Below, in pieces: positions 1 to 11,269 of a stretch of 64,000 nucleotides of DNA. The stretch lies in the NCBI RefSeq assembly GCF_028372415.1, contig NC_092877.1, positions 249,751,510-249,815,509 on the forward strand, in the 5' to 3' direction. How positions within the stretch are numbered: the first letter of the stretch is position 1; the number at the start of each line of letters is the position of its first letter. The stretch comes from Notamacropus eugenii. Taxonomy: Eukaryota > Chordata > Mammalia > Diprotodontia > Macropodidae. Position numbers and translations under genes: made by a program. The notes below the pieces were generated by a model, which made no database searches, was not told the origin of the DNA, and saw only the letters and a program-made list of their open reading frames with translations.

Positions 1-1430
1 ACATAATCTAAATCACTATTGATTAGAAAAAAACAAATTAAATCAATCCTAAGTTACCATCACAGACCTATCAAACTACTGATATAGCAGAAAAGGACAA
101 TGGTAGATATTGAAAAGGATGTGGGAAAGTTGAGACATGAAAGTACTGTTGTCAGAGTCCTGAACTGATTCAACCATTCTGGAGATCAATTTATAACTAT
201 GTCTGAAGAACTATAAAATTGTACATATACCTAGTGTAATGGCAAGTAAAGTAAGATCTTTTGCTGTTTTTGTTTTAGTATAATCAAGAAGTATAATGCT
301 TCTATTTGAATATGAATGGGGAAGATCTTTCCTACCCATTGTTGGGCCTGGGAACATTTGTAAGCAGGTCCACCTCTTTTGTTAATTAGGCACTGGTTCT
401 CAGGGAATGTGATATTGACTAGCTCTAAAAAGTGTATAAAGATTCTGAGGGTGAGGTTTTATTTGGGGGCTTAGTTTTGGTAAGAAGATTTGAGTGCCAG
501 AGGAGGACTCTGGAAGCCACTAAAGTGTTGTCCACATGTTGTGCTTCCTTCTCTGATAATTATCGTCAGACAGAGGAAGCCATGCCTGTAGATTACTTTG
601 GGGTTCAGGGTGTTGACGCTCCTGAACTAGGTGAATGATATATGTGCTTGACTGAAGGATTGATATATGTGCTTGATTAAAGTGATCGTTAACCCCTCTA
701 AAGTTGCTTTTCCTTTAATCAATGTAGATCAAAGAATCTGTGATAGCAGGCCCCCTGTGTATTTTGGAGTGCTTACTGATACCCAGCAATATTACTACTA
801 GGTCTATATTGCTAAGGAGAAAAATTTAAAAATTGAAATGGACAAAAATATTTACAGTAGCTCTTGCAGTGGTGGCAAAAAATTAGAAACTGAGGGAATG
901 ACTGTCAATTGGGGAATGACTGAACAGCTTTTAGTATATGATTGTGATGGAATATTATTGCACTAAAAGAAATGATGAACAAGATCCCTTCATAAGAACC
1001 TGGAAAGACTTTAGATGAACTGATGCAAAATAAAATGAACAGACCCAGGAAATATTTTACATGAAATAGCAATATTGTAAGATGAACAATTGCGAATGGT
1101 TGAGCTGTTCTAACAATGAAATTATCCAAGGAAATTCTAAAGGACCAATGATGAAAAATGCGGTCCACCTCCAATGAAAGAACTGAGGGAATCTGAAAGC
1201 TGATGAAAGCATACTTTTTCTCACTTTATTGCTCTTGTGCTGTTTGTTTTTTTTATACTTTATTTCATGACATGAATAATATAGAAATATGCTTTGCATG
1301 ATTATACATGTATAACATATCAAATCACTTTCCTTTTTAAGAAAAGGTTAAGGGAGGGAGGGAAAGAATTGGAAAATCAAAATTAAAAAAGCATGTAAAA
1401 TTATTTTTACATGAAATAATATATTCAAAA
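1..1430 (+). mobile_element. Old L1 3' end, split by an LTR-like insert
   Basis: Positions 1-235 and about 772-1430 read as one decayed L1: the last part of ORF2, then a short 3' UTR. The first part has the L1 string atcactattgattag and the region equivalent to 'GEDVGKLGH'. After the gap it resumes at gatacccagcaatatta, which in L1 directly follows the point where the first part stops. The end of ORF2 is seen near 900-1060 (tgaacaagatcccttcataag..., the usual NDEQ-like stretch). The 5' side is cut by the window edge. Stops occur in all frames, so this is an old copy. Confidence 0.75.
236..771 (+). mobile_element. LTR-like insertion inside the L1
   Basis: About 535 bases interrupt the L1 cleanly. 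The block has a TATA-like gtataaag near 434 and a compact non-coding make-up like a solo LTR. It also holds a near-direct repeat of a 20-odd-base unit (gatatatgtgcttga) at about 638-680. No internal retroviral region is present. Orientation and exact ends are uncertain, and no clear target duplication was seen. A non-LTR insert of another kind is possible. Confidence 0.4.
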
Positions 1431-2990
1431 TGAATAATTTACTATTAGTTTGAGGTACATATCGGGCTAAATAATTCACAGTGTGAATTATCAGGGTTTG
1501 TTCTAAAATGAAGTTATGAGGGAAATTTGCAAAAGTAAAAAAAAATTGTTTTTAGAACTTAAATTCTGAATAAAATAATATTAAATTATATGACCAAAGT
1601 TTTATCATTGTTATTATTTTTAAGGGTGCAATTATGATGTACTACATAGGGTTAGAGAGAAAAGATATTCCAATTGACTATTAACTACTCACCAAAGGTC
1701 AGAATAATCTCATACAGCTTAGTGAGCTTTGCAAAGTGAGGCTTAATTTTACTGATTTTATTTGGTAGTTAGTAGCTAAGAAAAACTCAAAACATTTTGC
1801 AACCAGTAATTAATTCTGTGGTCTAATTATCAAATACCCATCACTTAGATGCAATGTTACAAAAGAAAATAAATTATAATGAAAGAAATAAAGTTCATAA
1901 TTGACCTGTGTATCAGTATGTTGATAACCAAAATTGTTTCTAAAATTTGTAAAGGACAACTTTTCATGAACACGTATGTACCAAAATTTTATGTGTTATA
2001 GCAAGCATAAGGTTCGGCAGATTAATTTGCATAAATCAATTAAAATGAGTGATGAGATGTCTAATCTATCAGCTTCACTCTTAGGCCTTATAATAGGTAT
2101 AGAAAAGTCCTTCAAGCTAAAATGAGGATTCACAGGAATGATGTTACAACAAGCTAAAGAAATTTAGACACACCTCAGAGTTTGTTTATAAATTGACATG
2201 CCAATTAGAAATATTCCAGCATTTGGAAGACGCACATTATTCCAACACACCATAGAGAAACAAAGGTGTTTGTGACTGAGATGTGAAAGAGAGGAGATAA
2301 ATCAAAGAGGGTTACCCTCCTTATAGTATCTTCAGAGTCAAAGAACAGGGCTGGGGGAAGTAGCAAGAGAGGATCACCTCTTTTTCTTCTTTCCCCTGTT
2401 GGTACCTGTCTACCCAAAAACTTTGTGATACAACTAGATGTTTCGTTATGCAGATGTTTCTAGTATACTGCATTTTGTCTCTACCACAAAGATATTACGG
2501 GTTAACTACAAATAGAAGCAGATAAAAATATAAGCAAAAAGTTCAACCTGTGCCTAAATGTTAGTAATTTTCTTAACTAGAGAACTGGGGAACTGTGACT
2601 GAACTCATAACTTCCTCTTTCTCTAAAATTAACATCTTAAATCCTAAGGAAGTAATCATTTGAACCCCTGAAGACATTATATTGCCACTTAGACTTAAAA
2701 GTCAATCTAATTAATGCAGCTTTGAAAACACACGTATATGTATCTGTGTATGAATGTGTGTATGCACATATGTATTTATGTATTTGTTCCCCATATTTTC
2801 TTTTGTATTCTTTTTTCTCCCTTTCTTAGATAAAAGTGTGGTTCCAAAGTCATCTCTTTCCCTACTTCATCCTTATAAGAAGAATCATTTAAAAAGAAAG
2901 AAACTAGAAGAAAGAATGGTAAGAGAAAAAGAGAAAAACAATCAGTTTCTCCTAAGTTTACATAATACCACTTCAGGGTTAACTTGGATA
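1431..2990. other. No recognised feature
   Basis: AT-rich sequence with no repeat family or coding signal that I recognise. Short open frames here are unsupported. Confidence 0.5.
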
Positions 2991-3235
2991 TAATTTAATA
3001 TATAATTATATTATATATAATTTATAATTCTATGTTAATCCTACATGTTATACATAATATAGTATATATTAATTCTATATAATATATACAGTTAATATAG
3101 AATTATAAACTATATATAATATAAATTATACATATGTTGCACATATAAAACCTATATTATATAATTAGCATATCATTTAATAATTCAATATAAAATTTGA
3201 AAGTTATTATATATCCTTATTTTTTTAAAATTTTA
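2991..3235. repeat. AT-rich low-complexity tract
   Basis: Nearly pure A/T sequence made of imperfect tata/taat units with many short inverted repeats. Confidence 0.8.
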
Positions 3236-3420
3236 CCTGAAAATTCACGTCCCACAGAGGGTAGGTGCTGCAATGAATAGAGTGCTGGGCCTGAAGTCAA
3301 TGATTCATCTTCCCGAGTTCAAATATGACCTCATACACTTACTTGGCCAAGTCACTTAATCTTGTTTGTTCGGTTTCCTCATGTATAAAATGAGCTAAAG
3401 AAAGGAAATGGCAAACAGCT

Positions 3421-3901
3421 TGTAATTGTGATTTATACAGAAAATCTTTCATATTCCCCAATAGGCCCATTTCACCTGCCTGGGTCACATGGAAACCTGA
3501 GTTACATGAGTCTGAGTCACACAGAGCCTGTGGTAGCAAGAGTTTGCTGAATGGGCAGAACAGGAAGAGGCAGAGACAGAACAGAACAGAGAGGAAATTA
3601 GTATTGAGAGCAGTCAGAGCTAGAAAAGGTGCAGTGTTACTGGCTAGCATGAGTAATGTTGTGATCATTTTTTTATTTTGCTTAAGAAAGCCTGCTTGTG
3701 ATTTGTTTAATGGAACTGGTTTGTGGGAAACCTAGCAGGAAGGAGGCTTAGGGATGGTGTTGTTCTCTGTATCAACATTGTGTATAGATTTTTTTGACTG
3801 TGATAGATTTGGCTTTCTGGTGTCTAAATAAATGTTTTGGTTCTATCTTCCACATGGAGAGATTGTGGTATTTTGTGATTCAGAATTGCATTGGTGCTAC
3901 A
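3421..3901 (+). repeat. 5' LTR
   Basis: Aligns along its length with 5567-6100 and, reversed, with 59228-59710. It shares blocks such as cacatggaaacctgagttac, cctgcttgtgatttg and the polyadenylation-signal block. Confidence 0.75.
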
Positions 3902-5566
3902 AATGGAGACTAGGATGAGATCATGAAATATCAGACCTCTATGTGGAGACAAAAAGACAGAGAAGAGAAAGGAAGAAATGGATATCCGAGGGTGGATGAT
4001 TTGCTTTATTCCTCCCTGGCAAGAGAATGGCCTAAGAGCACAGGAATTTGTGAAGGCTGGAAGTTGAGACTACAGAGGGGAGAACCCAGGGACTGGGAAA
4101 TATGTTTGCAGAAAATAGCAGTGGAGCTGGGGAAGGAGATGGCAAGGATGCGCTGGAGAGGCAGGGACTTGCTAACAAGCCATTAAATTGTATGCAAAAG
4201 CATAGACAAGCTGGTAGAGGAGATGGCTCAGACAGGAAGGGATTGGGCTGGTTTGCAGAAGAAGCTTTTTATCCTGCAGTGTTCAAAAATTCCTTTAGGA
4301 GACAAAGCTAGGGTTGCAGGTGGTAGAAGAAAAAGCTGTTGTTGGTTTGGCTCACAGGAGGTCAAATTTAACAATAAGAAAGTGAATGCAGCCGTGCATA
4401 CCTTGAACTTGATTTCAGGCCTAGACACAGACCAGGAAGATATGAGTCAGGAGGATGAAGCAAAAGAGAAGGCTGAAGTTCAGTCAGTACTAAGAAGGAA
4501 AGCAGGGGAATCAGGGGGCTCCCACAGTGTTTGGGGAGGTAATTGAGAATTTTACTCAACAGGAGGTCACAGATATTTTGAGTTAGTTCACCCAAAGGAT
4601 GGGAGAATTGTTTATACCTTGGATGGTGAGAATTAGAGAAAAAGACAAAATTTCTAGAGAAAGAAGAGAAAATATCCAGCAGATTCAAAGTCAAAATAGA
4701 TTGACAAGAAAGGAATTGTTTCCTGCTCTTTCACCAACAGAGGTAGATTTTGGAAAAATAGATGGCATTCCAAATAATGAAATATGTAAAATGTATCTAG
4801 GAAAGAAGCTTGACTTTAGGCTGAGCAGGGAGATAGGAGCTGCCCCTGTAGATCATTCTGAAACATAGTATTCAGGTTCATCACACCTCAAGGACAATGT
4901 GGGGTTGGCCAGGCCCAAGCTCATATTAAAGAGATTCTAGTCAGGATGATGACCCCAGGGCTGCAAATTGGAAAACAGTAAACAATAGTGAATGAGGTTA
5001 TGATAGTGGGTTCATGGACTCTAGAAGCATGGCTGACCCTAAATCTTCCCTGCTTCTGGTTATTGTCTCCTTATTTCTTGTTTGACTTTTCGACTGTTCA
5101 CCTGGTTTGTCAGATTTGTTTTCTGCAGGCTCAATACTCTTCAGCTGCAGATTCCTGGTTGCTTAAGTTGTATGTCACCCCCTTTCCATTGTAATGTGTC
5201 ATCTCTGGACCTGAAGTCAACCAAACTCCACTAGACAGCTAAAGAACTGATCTCTCAAATGGGACCTATTAGGGCAGGGATGTCCAATCTCAGCAGGAAG
5301 AGAGACCTTTCAGTTATGGAAGGTTACAGAAGAAGAGACCTTTCCTTCAAGGGGAGAATGATGGGGTGCTTGTGCTCAAGCCCTACCCTAAGATATTGTT
5401 TTGTGTTCTCAACTTGTGTGATCCCTGTTATATTGTTGTAAAGTTCTGTTGACACCAGTTACCTAAGATATTGTTTTATATGCTTATTTTCTGTTTTCCA
5501 TGTTAAAGTTCTATTGATACCAGTTGCCCCACTGAACCTGACCTATGTAATGAAGAGGAAAGGTCT

Positions 5567-6100
5567 TGTGGCCACATGTAAAGATAATTTAAATGGAAAA
5601 TCTTTCATATTCATTAATAGGCCCATGTAACCTGCCTGGATCACATGGAAGTCTAGGTTACATGAGTCTGAGTCACACAGAGATTGTAGTGGGAGTAGTT
5701 TCCTGAATGGGTGGAACTGGAAAAGGTGAAGTTAGAGAAGAGCTGAGAGGAACTTAGTTTTGAGAGGAGTCAGAGCTAGGAAGGATGCAGGCAAACAGGC
5801 AGCTGGCTAGCCTGAGTGATTTTGTGATTCTGATTTTGTTTAAAGCAGTCTGCTTGTAATTTGTTTAATGGAGCTCGTTTGTGGGAAGCCTAGCAGGAGG
5901 AAGGCTTGGGGATAGTATTGTTCTCTGCATTGTTTTTGTGTATAGATTTTTGTTGCTGTGATGGATTTGGCTTTCTGGTGTTAAAATAAATGTTTTGATT
6001 CTGCCTTCTATGTGGAGAGTCTGTGGTATTTCACAACTCAGAATTGCATTGGGACATTCATGGCCACAGTAGGTGCTATGAATATCACATTGGTGCTACA
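5567..6100 (+). repeat. 3' LTR
   Basis: Direct copy of the LTR at 3421-3901. It follows a purine-rich stretch and ends tggtgctaca, directly against the resumed SINE at 6101. Confidence 0.75.
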
Positions 6101-6239
6101 CCCCTCTAGTGTCATTGCCAAGAAATGTCCAAATGAAGTCATAAAAGATCAGACATGATTGAAAACTACTGAAGAATAGAAACAGGTAAATCCAACAAGC
6201 TATCACAAACAGAGAGTTACTTCCTGAAATAGTATTCCG

Positions 6240-6455
6240 GAGATAGGCCTGTTATGGTGAAAAATGGTATATTTAGAGTCAGATAACTTTATTTGCTTGG
6301 AATCTAAGTCTTGACAGTTTCCACTCCTTCAACCATAAGCAAATTTCTTAAAATCTCTGTCCCTCAGTTTCCTGACCAGTGAAGAAAGAGAATTGGATAT
6401 CTTTTTAAAAGATTAGAAGTCCTTTCTAGCTATATCTTGATGATCCCATAATTTC
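6240..6455 (+). mobile_element. CORE-SINE/MIR-like element
   Basis: Recognised by gtccctcagtttcctgacc followed by the usual SINE end 'gaattggatat...cctttctagctatatc...gatgatccc'. The head is weakly preserved. Confidence 0.55.
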
Positions 6456-7057
6456 CTCTTCTATTCCCAGAGAAAAACAGAAATAAGGGTAACTCATGCA
6501 GTGTGTTAAAATTTCTGACACAGGAATTATGCGCAAAACCTAACAAAAAAAAACAGAAGAGAATTAAGGGTTGGACAAGTGTGAACAATAGGGAGAATTT
6601 TGCAGTGACCTGAATGAAGTAAGCATATTTGTGCTTCTGCCATAGCTAAATAACTTCTGTCTATCTCAAAGTGCACACACATTTCTCTTATAAAACAGAG
6701 AAGTTAATTGGGTTCCTTGAAGACTTCTTCATTCTTCAGGTAATCAGGCAGAATGAATAGTTCCTTAAACAAAAACAAAAACAGATGAGCAAAGGCATCA
6801 GTGTGAAAACGAAGAAGAAATTATTTCAGAGAAGAACTGTATTAAGTATGATGTATATCAGGAGACTGTAGGGTAGAGGAATGCGACATAAAATACTAAC
6901 AGACAAAAACACTTGGAGCTGAATAACAATTTTGACGCTTTTCTTGGCTGGGAGAGAGATGAGTTCTTTGAGGATGAAAAGGAAACCTTTCCTCTGAGGA
7001 ATCATATTGTGAATCCACAAGTGCCCTTCAGGAAAGAGAATATCCAAACTGTAGATG

Positions 7058-7418
7058 CTCAACCTGAAGAAAGAAGAGAAGTGGGTTTATGATTACTTTC
7101 TTCAAGTATTTGAAAGACTGTCACATGTAAGATATGGGGCTAGAAAGATTAAACTTGATAACCTTAGCACCGGAAGGTATAAATGTGATCAATGAGTGGA
7201 AGTTTCAAAGTATATTTAGGCTTTTTGAAAGGTAGCAGAAAATAAAAGCTCTTCATAACAATTAGAGATGTCCAAAAGCTCTCTGTGGCTTATGATGTGC
7301 TCACTCAAGAGATAGTGTATTTTTCATCATTGCTGCCATGTGAGCAAAGGTTTGACACCTACCTATTTGGAATATCATAGAGGGAATATTAGTTCAGAAA
7401 TAGATTAGACTTGATGTC
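7058..7418 (+). mobile_element. CR1/L3 LINE 3'-end fragment
   Basis: Diverged but ordered match to the conserved CR1/L3 3' region: cttcaagtatttgaaagact, then tgagtggaagtttcaaag, then ataacaattagagatgtcc, then the atatcatagagggaatat tail. Non-coding here. Confidence 0.6.
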
Positions 7419-7839
7419 ATCAGACTTCACATCTATCTCACATGCTCTTTGGTACTTGACTTTAGAAAATACTCTATATAAATCCATTATGGAATTAACA
7501 TAAACTTATTTCATTTGGTAAGAGATAAGAACCAAAGATCCAACTTTATGAAGTCTGAGAAAAAGGTCATATTTGACTTTTGGGTTCCCAGGCTGTATAC
7601 GAACTATTTGACTGGTTTCTACAAACTTGGCATTTTTAAAGAGGCTATGCTTTTGGTTTTCCCTATGATTCAAGAACAATGCATAATACTTAGAGAAATA
7701 TTTACAACTCTCTGGATGAAACTGTGATGAACACCTGGAATAAATAAAAACAAGTGACTGGTAAAACATCTTACTGAGTAGAATTTATCACTGTCCTCTG
7801 TTTTGGTTAGCCATTTTAAGAAGGAAAAAGCTTGACTGA

Positions 7840-8012
7840 AAAATATGCAGAGGAAAGTGACAAGGATAGGGGACGGTACTGGATTCCATACTTTGCCAGG
7901 AGGAGTTGAAAGGATGAGGATGCTTGACAAGAAGAGAAGATTCAGGTTGAACATGATAGCTGACATCAAGTGTTGAAAGACTGTTATGTGAAGGAGAATT
8001 AAACCTGTTCTA
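7840..8012 (+). mobile_element. CR1/L3 LINE fragment
   Basis: Matches the part of CR1/L3 just upstream of the 7.1-kb fragment: aggaggagttgaaaggatga, then aagagaagattcaggttgaa, then catgatagctgacatcaa. It overlaps that fragment over the 'gttgaaagactgt' block, so these are two copies or a duplicated one. Confidence 0.6.
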
Positions 8013-8799
8013 ATTCTTACCAGAGAGTTGAGTGATCCTTAGTCAAATGGTGAATTTGGACACTTGAAAGGTCATCAGTACTTTCTTTATTTCCTAGTTA
8101 CCTACTGAGTGTTTTGCCTACCACAAATGCACTATTGAAGGAAGTCTGAGGGTGTCCCAGGAGCAATGGGAAAAAAAAAATAGCTATAGCAGTAAGCACC
8201 CTGACACATTCAGGGTGCCCTACTAGCACAGATTCTTAAGTCTATTTTGCTAAAAGGAAAGGGAGACTTAGGCTTCAGGTCAGGAAGAACATTCCAGTAA
8301 TTCCGAAGTCCCCAATGTGTCATTGCTGAATTAAGGGGCACCGAATTTACCTATAGATCTCCTGGAATAAAGACAGTTGTAGAAAAGTCTCTCATTTAGA
8401 TAAGTGTCTAGCTCTTTGCTGTAGCCACCAACATTCCAAGTGATAATGAAAGGCATTTCATCCATGACTCCATCTGGGAGGCTTAAAATCCCTCAGGAAA
8501 ACTGTAACACCTATGACCCCAAGCTTAGCAGTACTTAGGCATGGTTCAACCTTAAACGTAAATGTCTGTGTACAAATAGGCTTTCTTAGACTCTAGCAAC
8601 AGTTATTTCAGGATATGAATCATAACCTCTGATCCTGTTAGTATGTTGGAGATGAGAAGAACTGGGAAAGGGGCTACACACATGCAGAGGTCATACCTAT
8701 AATGGGAACAGGAGATATATGGTCCTGCTTCTGAAGATGGTACTTAGCTGAGAGTCTGGGGACACACGGCTTTTTGGCAGAGCAGCTTACTTGCTCTTT
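8013..8799. other. No recognised feature
   Basis: No repeat family or gene recognised. Confidence 0.45.
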
Positions 8800-8974
8800 A
8801 CATAAGACACTTCAAATCTCATGTCTGTGCCTTTGCACAGTTTGTACCCCTGGCCTGTGATTTGAAAACAAGGGTAATTCTAAACTTCAGAACCACAGAG
8901 GATTCCTTGCTTACCTCGACTTCTTAGGTTTTTTCTTTACTTCTTTCATGATGAAGATCAAAATCTGTTATCCT

Positions 8975-10269
8975 AGAGGCAGATCCAAGATGGCAGAGTA
9001 GAAAGTTGAACCTACTCTAGCTTTTCCCCCCACAGCCCATAAAATATCTGAAAAAAATGACTCTAAACAAATTCTAGAGCAGCAGAAGTCACAAAACGAC
9101 AGAATAAAAGAGATTCTAGCCCAAGACACCTTGGAAGGCTGACAGGGAAGGTCTATTGCACCAGGCAGAGAGTGAAACACAGCCTACAGAGCCCAGCCCA
9201 GCCTTGATTGTGCAGCAACAGCAGCAATAGGACTGAAGCAGGTAGGGACATGGAATCCCTGGCAATAGCTGTAATTCTCAGATTCATCAACCCTGAGGAA
9301 GAACAATACCATCAGAGGAAGACAAAAAAGTCAAGACTTCTGCATCCAAAACCTCCAAAATAAATATGCAATGGCTTCATGCCATGGAAGGGCCCAAAAA
9401 GGATTTTGAAAATCATTCAAGAGAGGTGGAGGAAAATTTGGGAAGAGAAATGAGATCAATGCAAGAAAATAATGAAAAGTGAGTCAACAACTTGCTCAAA
9501 GAGATGCCCAAAAATGCTGAAAAAAATAACACCTTTAAAAATAGACTAACTCAAATGGCAAAAATATTTCATTGGAAAAACAACTGACGTGGAACATAGA
9601 TCAAGAAGAGATAACTAAAAAAATAGGGGACTACCTGAAAGCCATGATCAAAAAAAGAGCCTGGACATCATTTTTAATGAAATTGCAAAGGAAAACTGCC
9701 TTGATATTATAGAACTAGAGGGTAAAATAAATATTGAAAAAAATCCACTGATCACCTCCTGAAAGAGATGTGAAGAAAAAAAATTCCTAGGAATATTGTA
9801 GCCAAATTCCATATTTCCCAGGTCAAGGAGAAAATATAGCAATCAACCAGAAATAAACAGTTCTAGTATTTTGGAAATACAATGAGGGTAACACAAGATT
9901 TAGCAGCTTCCACATTAAGGGATTGAAGGGCTTGGAATAAGATATTCCAGAACTCAAAGGAACTTGGATTAAAACCAAGAATCACCTACCTACCAAAATT
10001 GAGCATAATATTTCAGGGGAAAAATGGTCATTCAATGAAATAGAAGACTTTCAAGCATTCTTGATGGAAAGACCAGAACTGAATACAAAATTTGACTTTC
10101 AAACACAAGAATCAAGAGGAAACATGAAAAGGTAAACAGGAAAGAGAAATTATAAGGGACTTACTAAAGTTGGACTGTTTGCATTCTTACATGGAAGGAT
10201 AATATTTGCAACTCTTGAAACTTTTCTCAGTATTTGGATAGTTGGAGGGATTATACATACATACATACA

Positions 10270-10300
<31 letters not shown>

Positions 10301-11155
10301 GTATACGTAGAAGGCATGGGGTGAGTTGAATAGGAAGGGATGAAATCTAAAACAATAAAATTAAGGTGTGAGAGAGGAATATATTGGAAGGACAAAGGGA
10401 GAAATAGAATGGGCAAATTATCTCTCATGAAATAAGCAAGAAAAAGCTTTTTCAGTGGAGGGGAAAAGGGGGGTGGTGAGAGGGAAAAAGTGAAGCTTAC
10501 TCTCATTACATTTGGTTTAAGTGGGAAATAACATGCACATTCAATATGGTATGAAAGTCTGTCTTATATTACAGGAAAGTAGGGGATAAGGGAATAAGTA
10601 GGGTTGGGGATGGCAGAAGGGAGGGAAAATGGGAGGAGGGAGTAATAAGAAGTAATCACTTTAGGGGAGGGACAAGGACTAAAGAGAGAACAGAATAAAT
10701 AGGAGGCAGAACAGGATGAAGGGAAATATAATTAGTCTTTCACAACATGCTGTTATGAAAGACTTTAGCAAAATTACACACATATAGCCTATTTTGGATT
10801 GCTTACCCTCTCAGTGGGAATGGGTGGGTAGAGAAAAAGGGAGAGAAGTTAGAACTCACAATATAGGGAAGGAATGTTGAGAATTGTTTTTGTGTGCAAC
10901 TGGGAAATAAGAAAAATGGCTAATGGAGTATAGAATTCTACTTTCCCTACAAGAAAAGAGATATGATAGGGATAAGAGAATGGAGAGATGTAATAGAAGG
11001 GAGAACAGACTGGGTGAAGGAGTAATCAGAATGCACAGCGTTTCAGGGTGTGGGAGGGGAGTGCTGGGGAGAAAATTTGGAACTCAAAATCTTGTGGAAA
11101 TGAATGGTGAAAACTAAAAGTAAATAAATAAATAAATTTTTATAAAAGAAAAAAA
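8975..11155 (+). mobile_element. Full-length HAL1 (ORF1-only L1 derivative)
   Basis: Flanked by a 15-base TSD, aaaatctgttatcct (8960-8974) and aaaatctgttttcct (11156-11170), one mismatch. Order: an L1-like 5' start (ccaagatggcagagtagaaag), a 5' UTR to about 9340, a decayed ORF1 to about 10135 (coiled-coil part, then the conserved C-terminal part around aatagaagactttcaagca), a (CATA)n tract at 10253-10298, a purine-rich 3' region, and a taaataaataaa tail with poly(A). There is no ORF2 at all. ORF1 is broken by several stops and looks internally shortened; the copy is 2.2 kb against about 2.7 kb for the copies at 42.3 and 53.9 kb. Confidence 0.85.
10253..10298. repeat. (CATA)n microsatellite
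   Basis: About eleven catac/atac units inside the HAL1 3' region, at the same internal position as the microsatellites in the other HAL1 copies. Confidence 0.95.
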
Positions 11156-11269
11156 AAAATCTGTTTTCCTCCAAAAGACCTTTAGTACCGCTGCTGCCTC
11201 AGGGTAACTTCCAACTTTATAGAGATAGACAAGGTAAAGGTATATATATAAAGACAAAGGAAATAGGTT

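Larger units (their letters stand above)
3421..6100 (+). mobile_element. LTR retroelement (provirus-like fossil), broken
   Basis: Two related direct LTRs flank a short internal region. The 5' LTR is 3421-3901 and the 3' LTR 5567-6100; both begin TGT and end GGTGCTACA. Both carry an AATAAA-type signal (aaataaatgttttg) in the same place. A purine-rich tract lies just before the 3' LTR (5552-5566). The internal part (3902-5566, about 1.7 kb) is far shorter than an autonomous provirus, and I could not assign gag, pol or env in it, so the class is left open. The element is broken. The clear divergence between the LTRs suggests an old insertion. Confidence 0.75.
3258..6183 (+). mobile_element. tRNA-derived marsupial SINE, split in two
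   Basis: 3258-3420 has the SINE head and middle: gtgctgggcctgaagtca, then a box-B-like gagttcaaat, then tcacttaat, then gtttcctcatgtataaaatg. It stops at ggcaaacagct. The rest of the same SINE (gtcattgccaagaaa, then agatcagacatgattgaaa) resumes at 6101-6183, exactly after the 3' LTR of the element at 3421-6100. The two pieces meet in consensus order, so the LTR element inserted into an existing SINE. Confidence 0.8.
8800..11232 (+). mobile_element. L2 LINE 3' fragment split by a HAL1
   Basis: 8800-8959 includes the L2 hallmark 'tctgtgcctttgcac' and a decayed 'tgcctggaatgctctcc'-type stretch. After the HAL1, 11171-11232 continues with cctccaaaagacctttag and gctgcctcagggtaacttcc, the order expected of L2 (sense). 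Diverged and non-coding. Confidence 0.5.

Noticed and set aside
6826-7062. 78-codon hydrophobic minus-strand frame
   Set aside because: No family match; likely chance.
10253-10298. Regularly spaced short repeats considered as a CRISPR-like array
   Set aside because: Plain tetranucleotide microsatellite; the window is mammalian.
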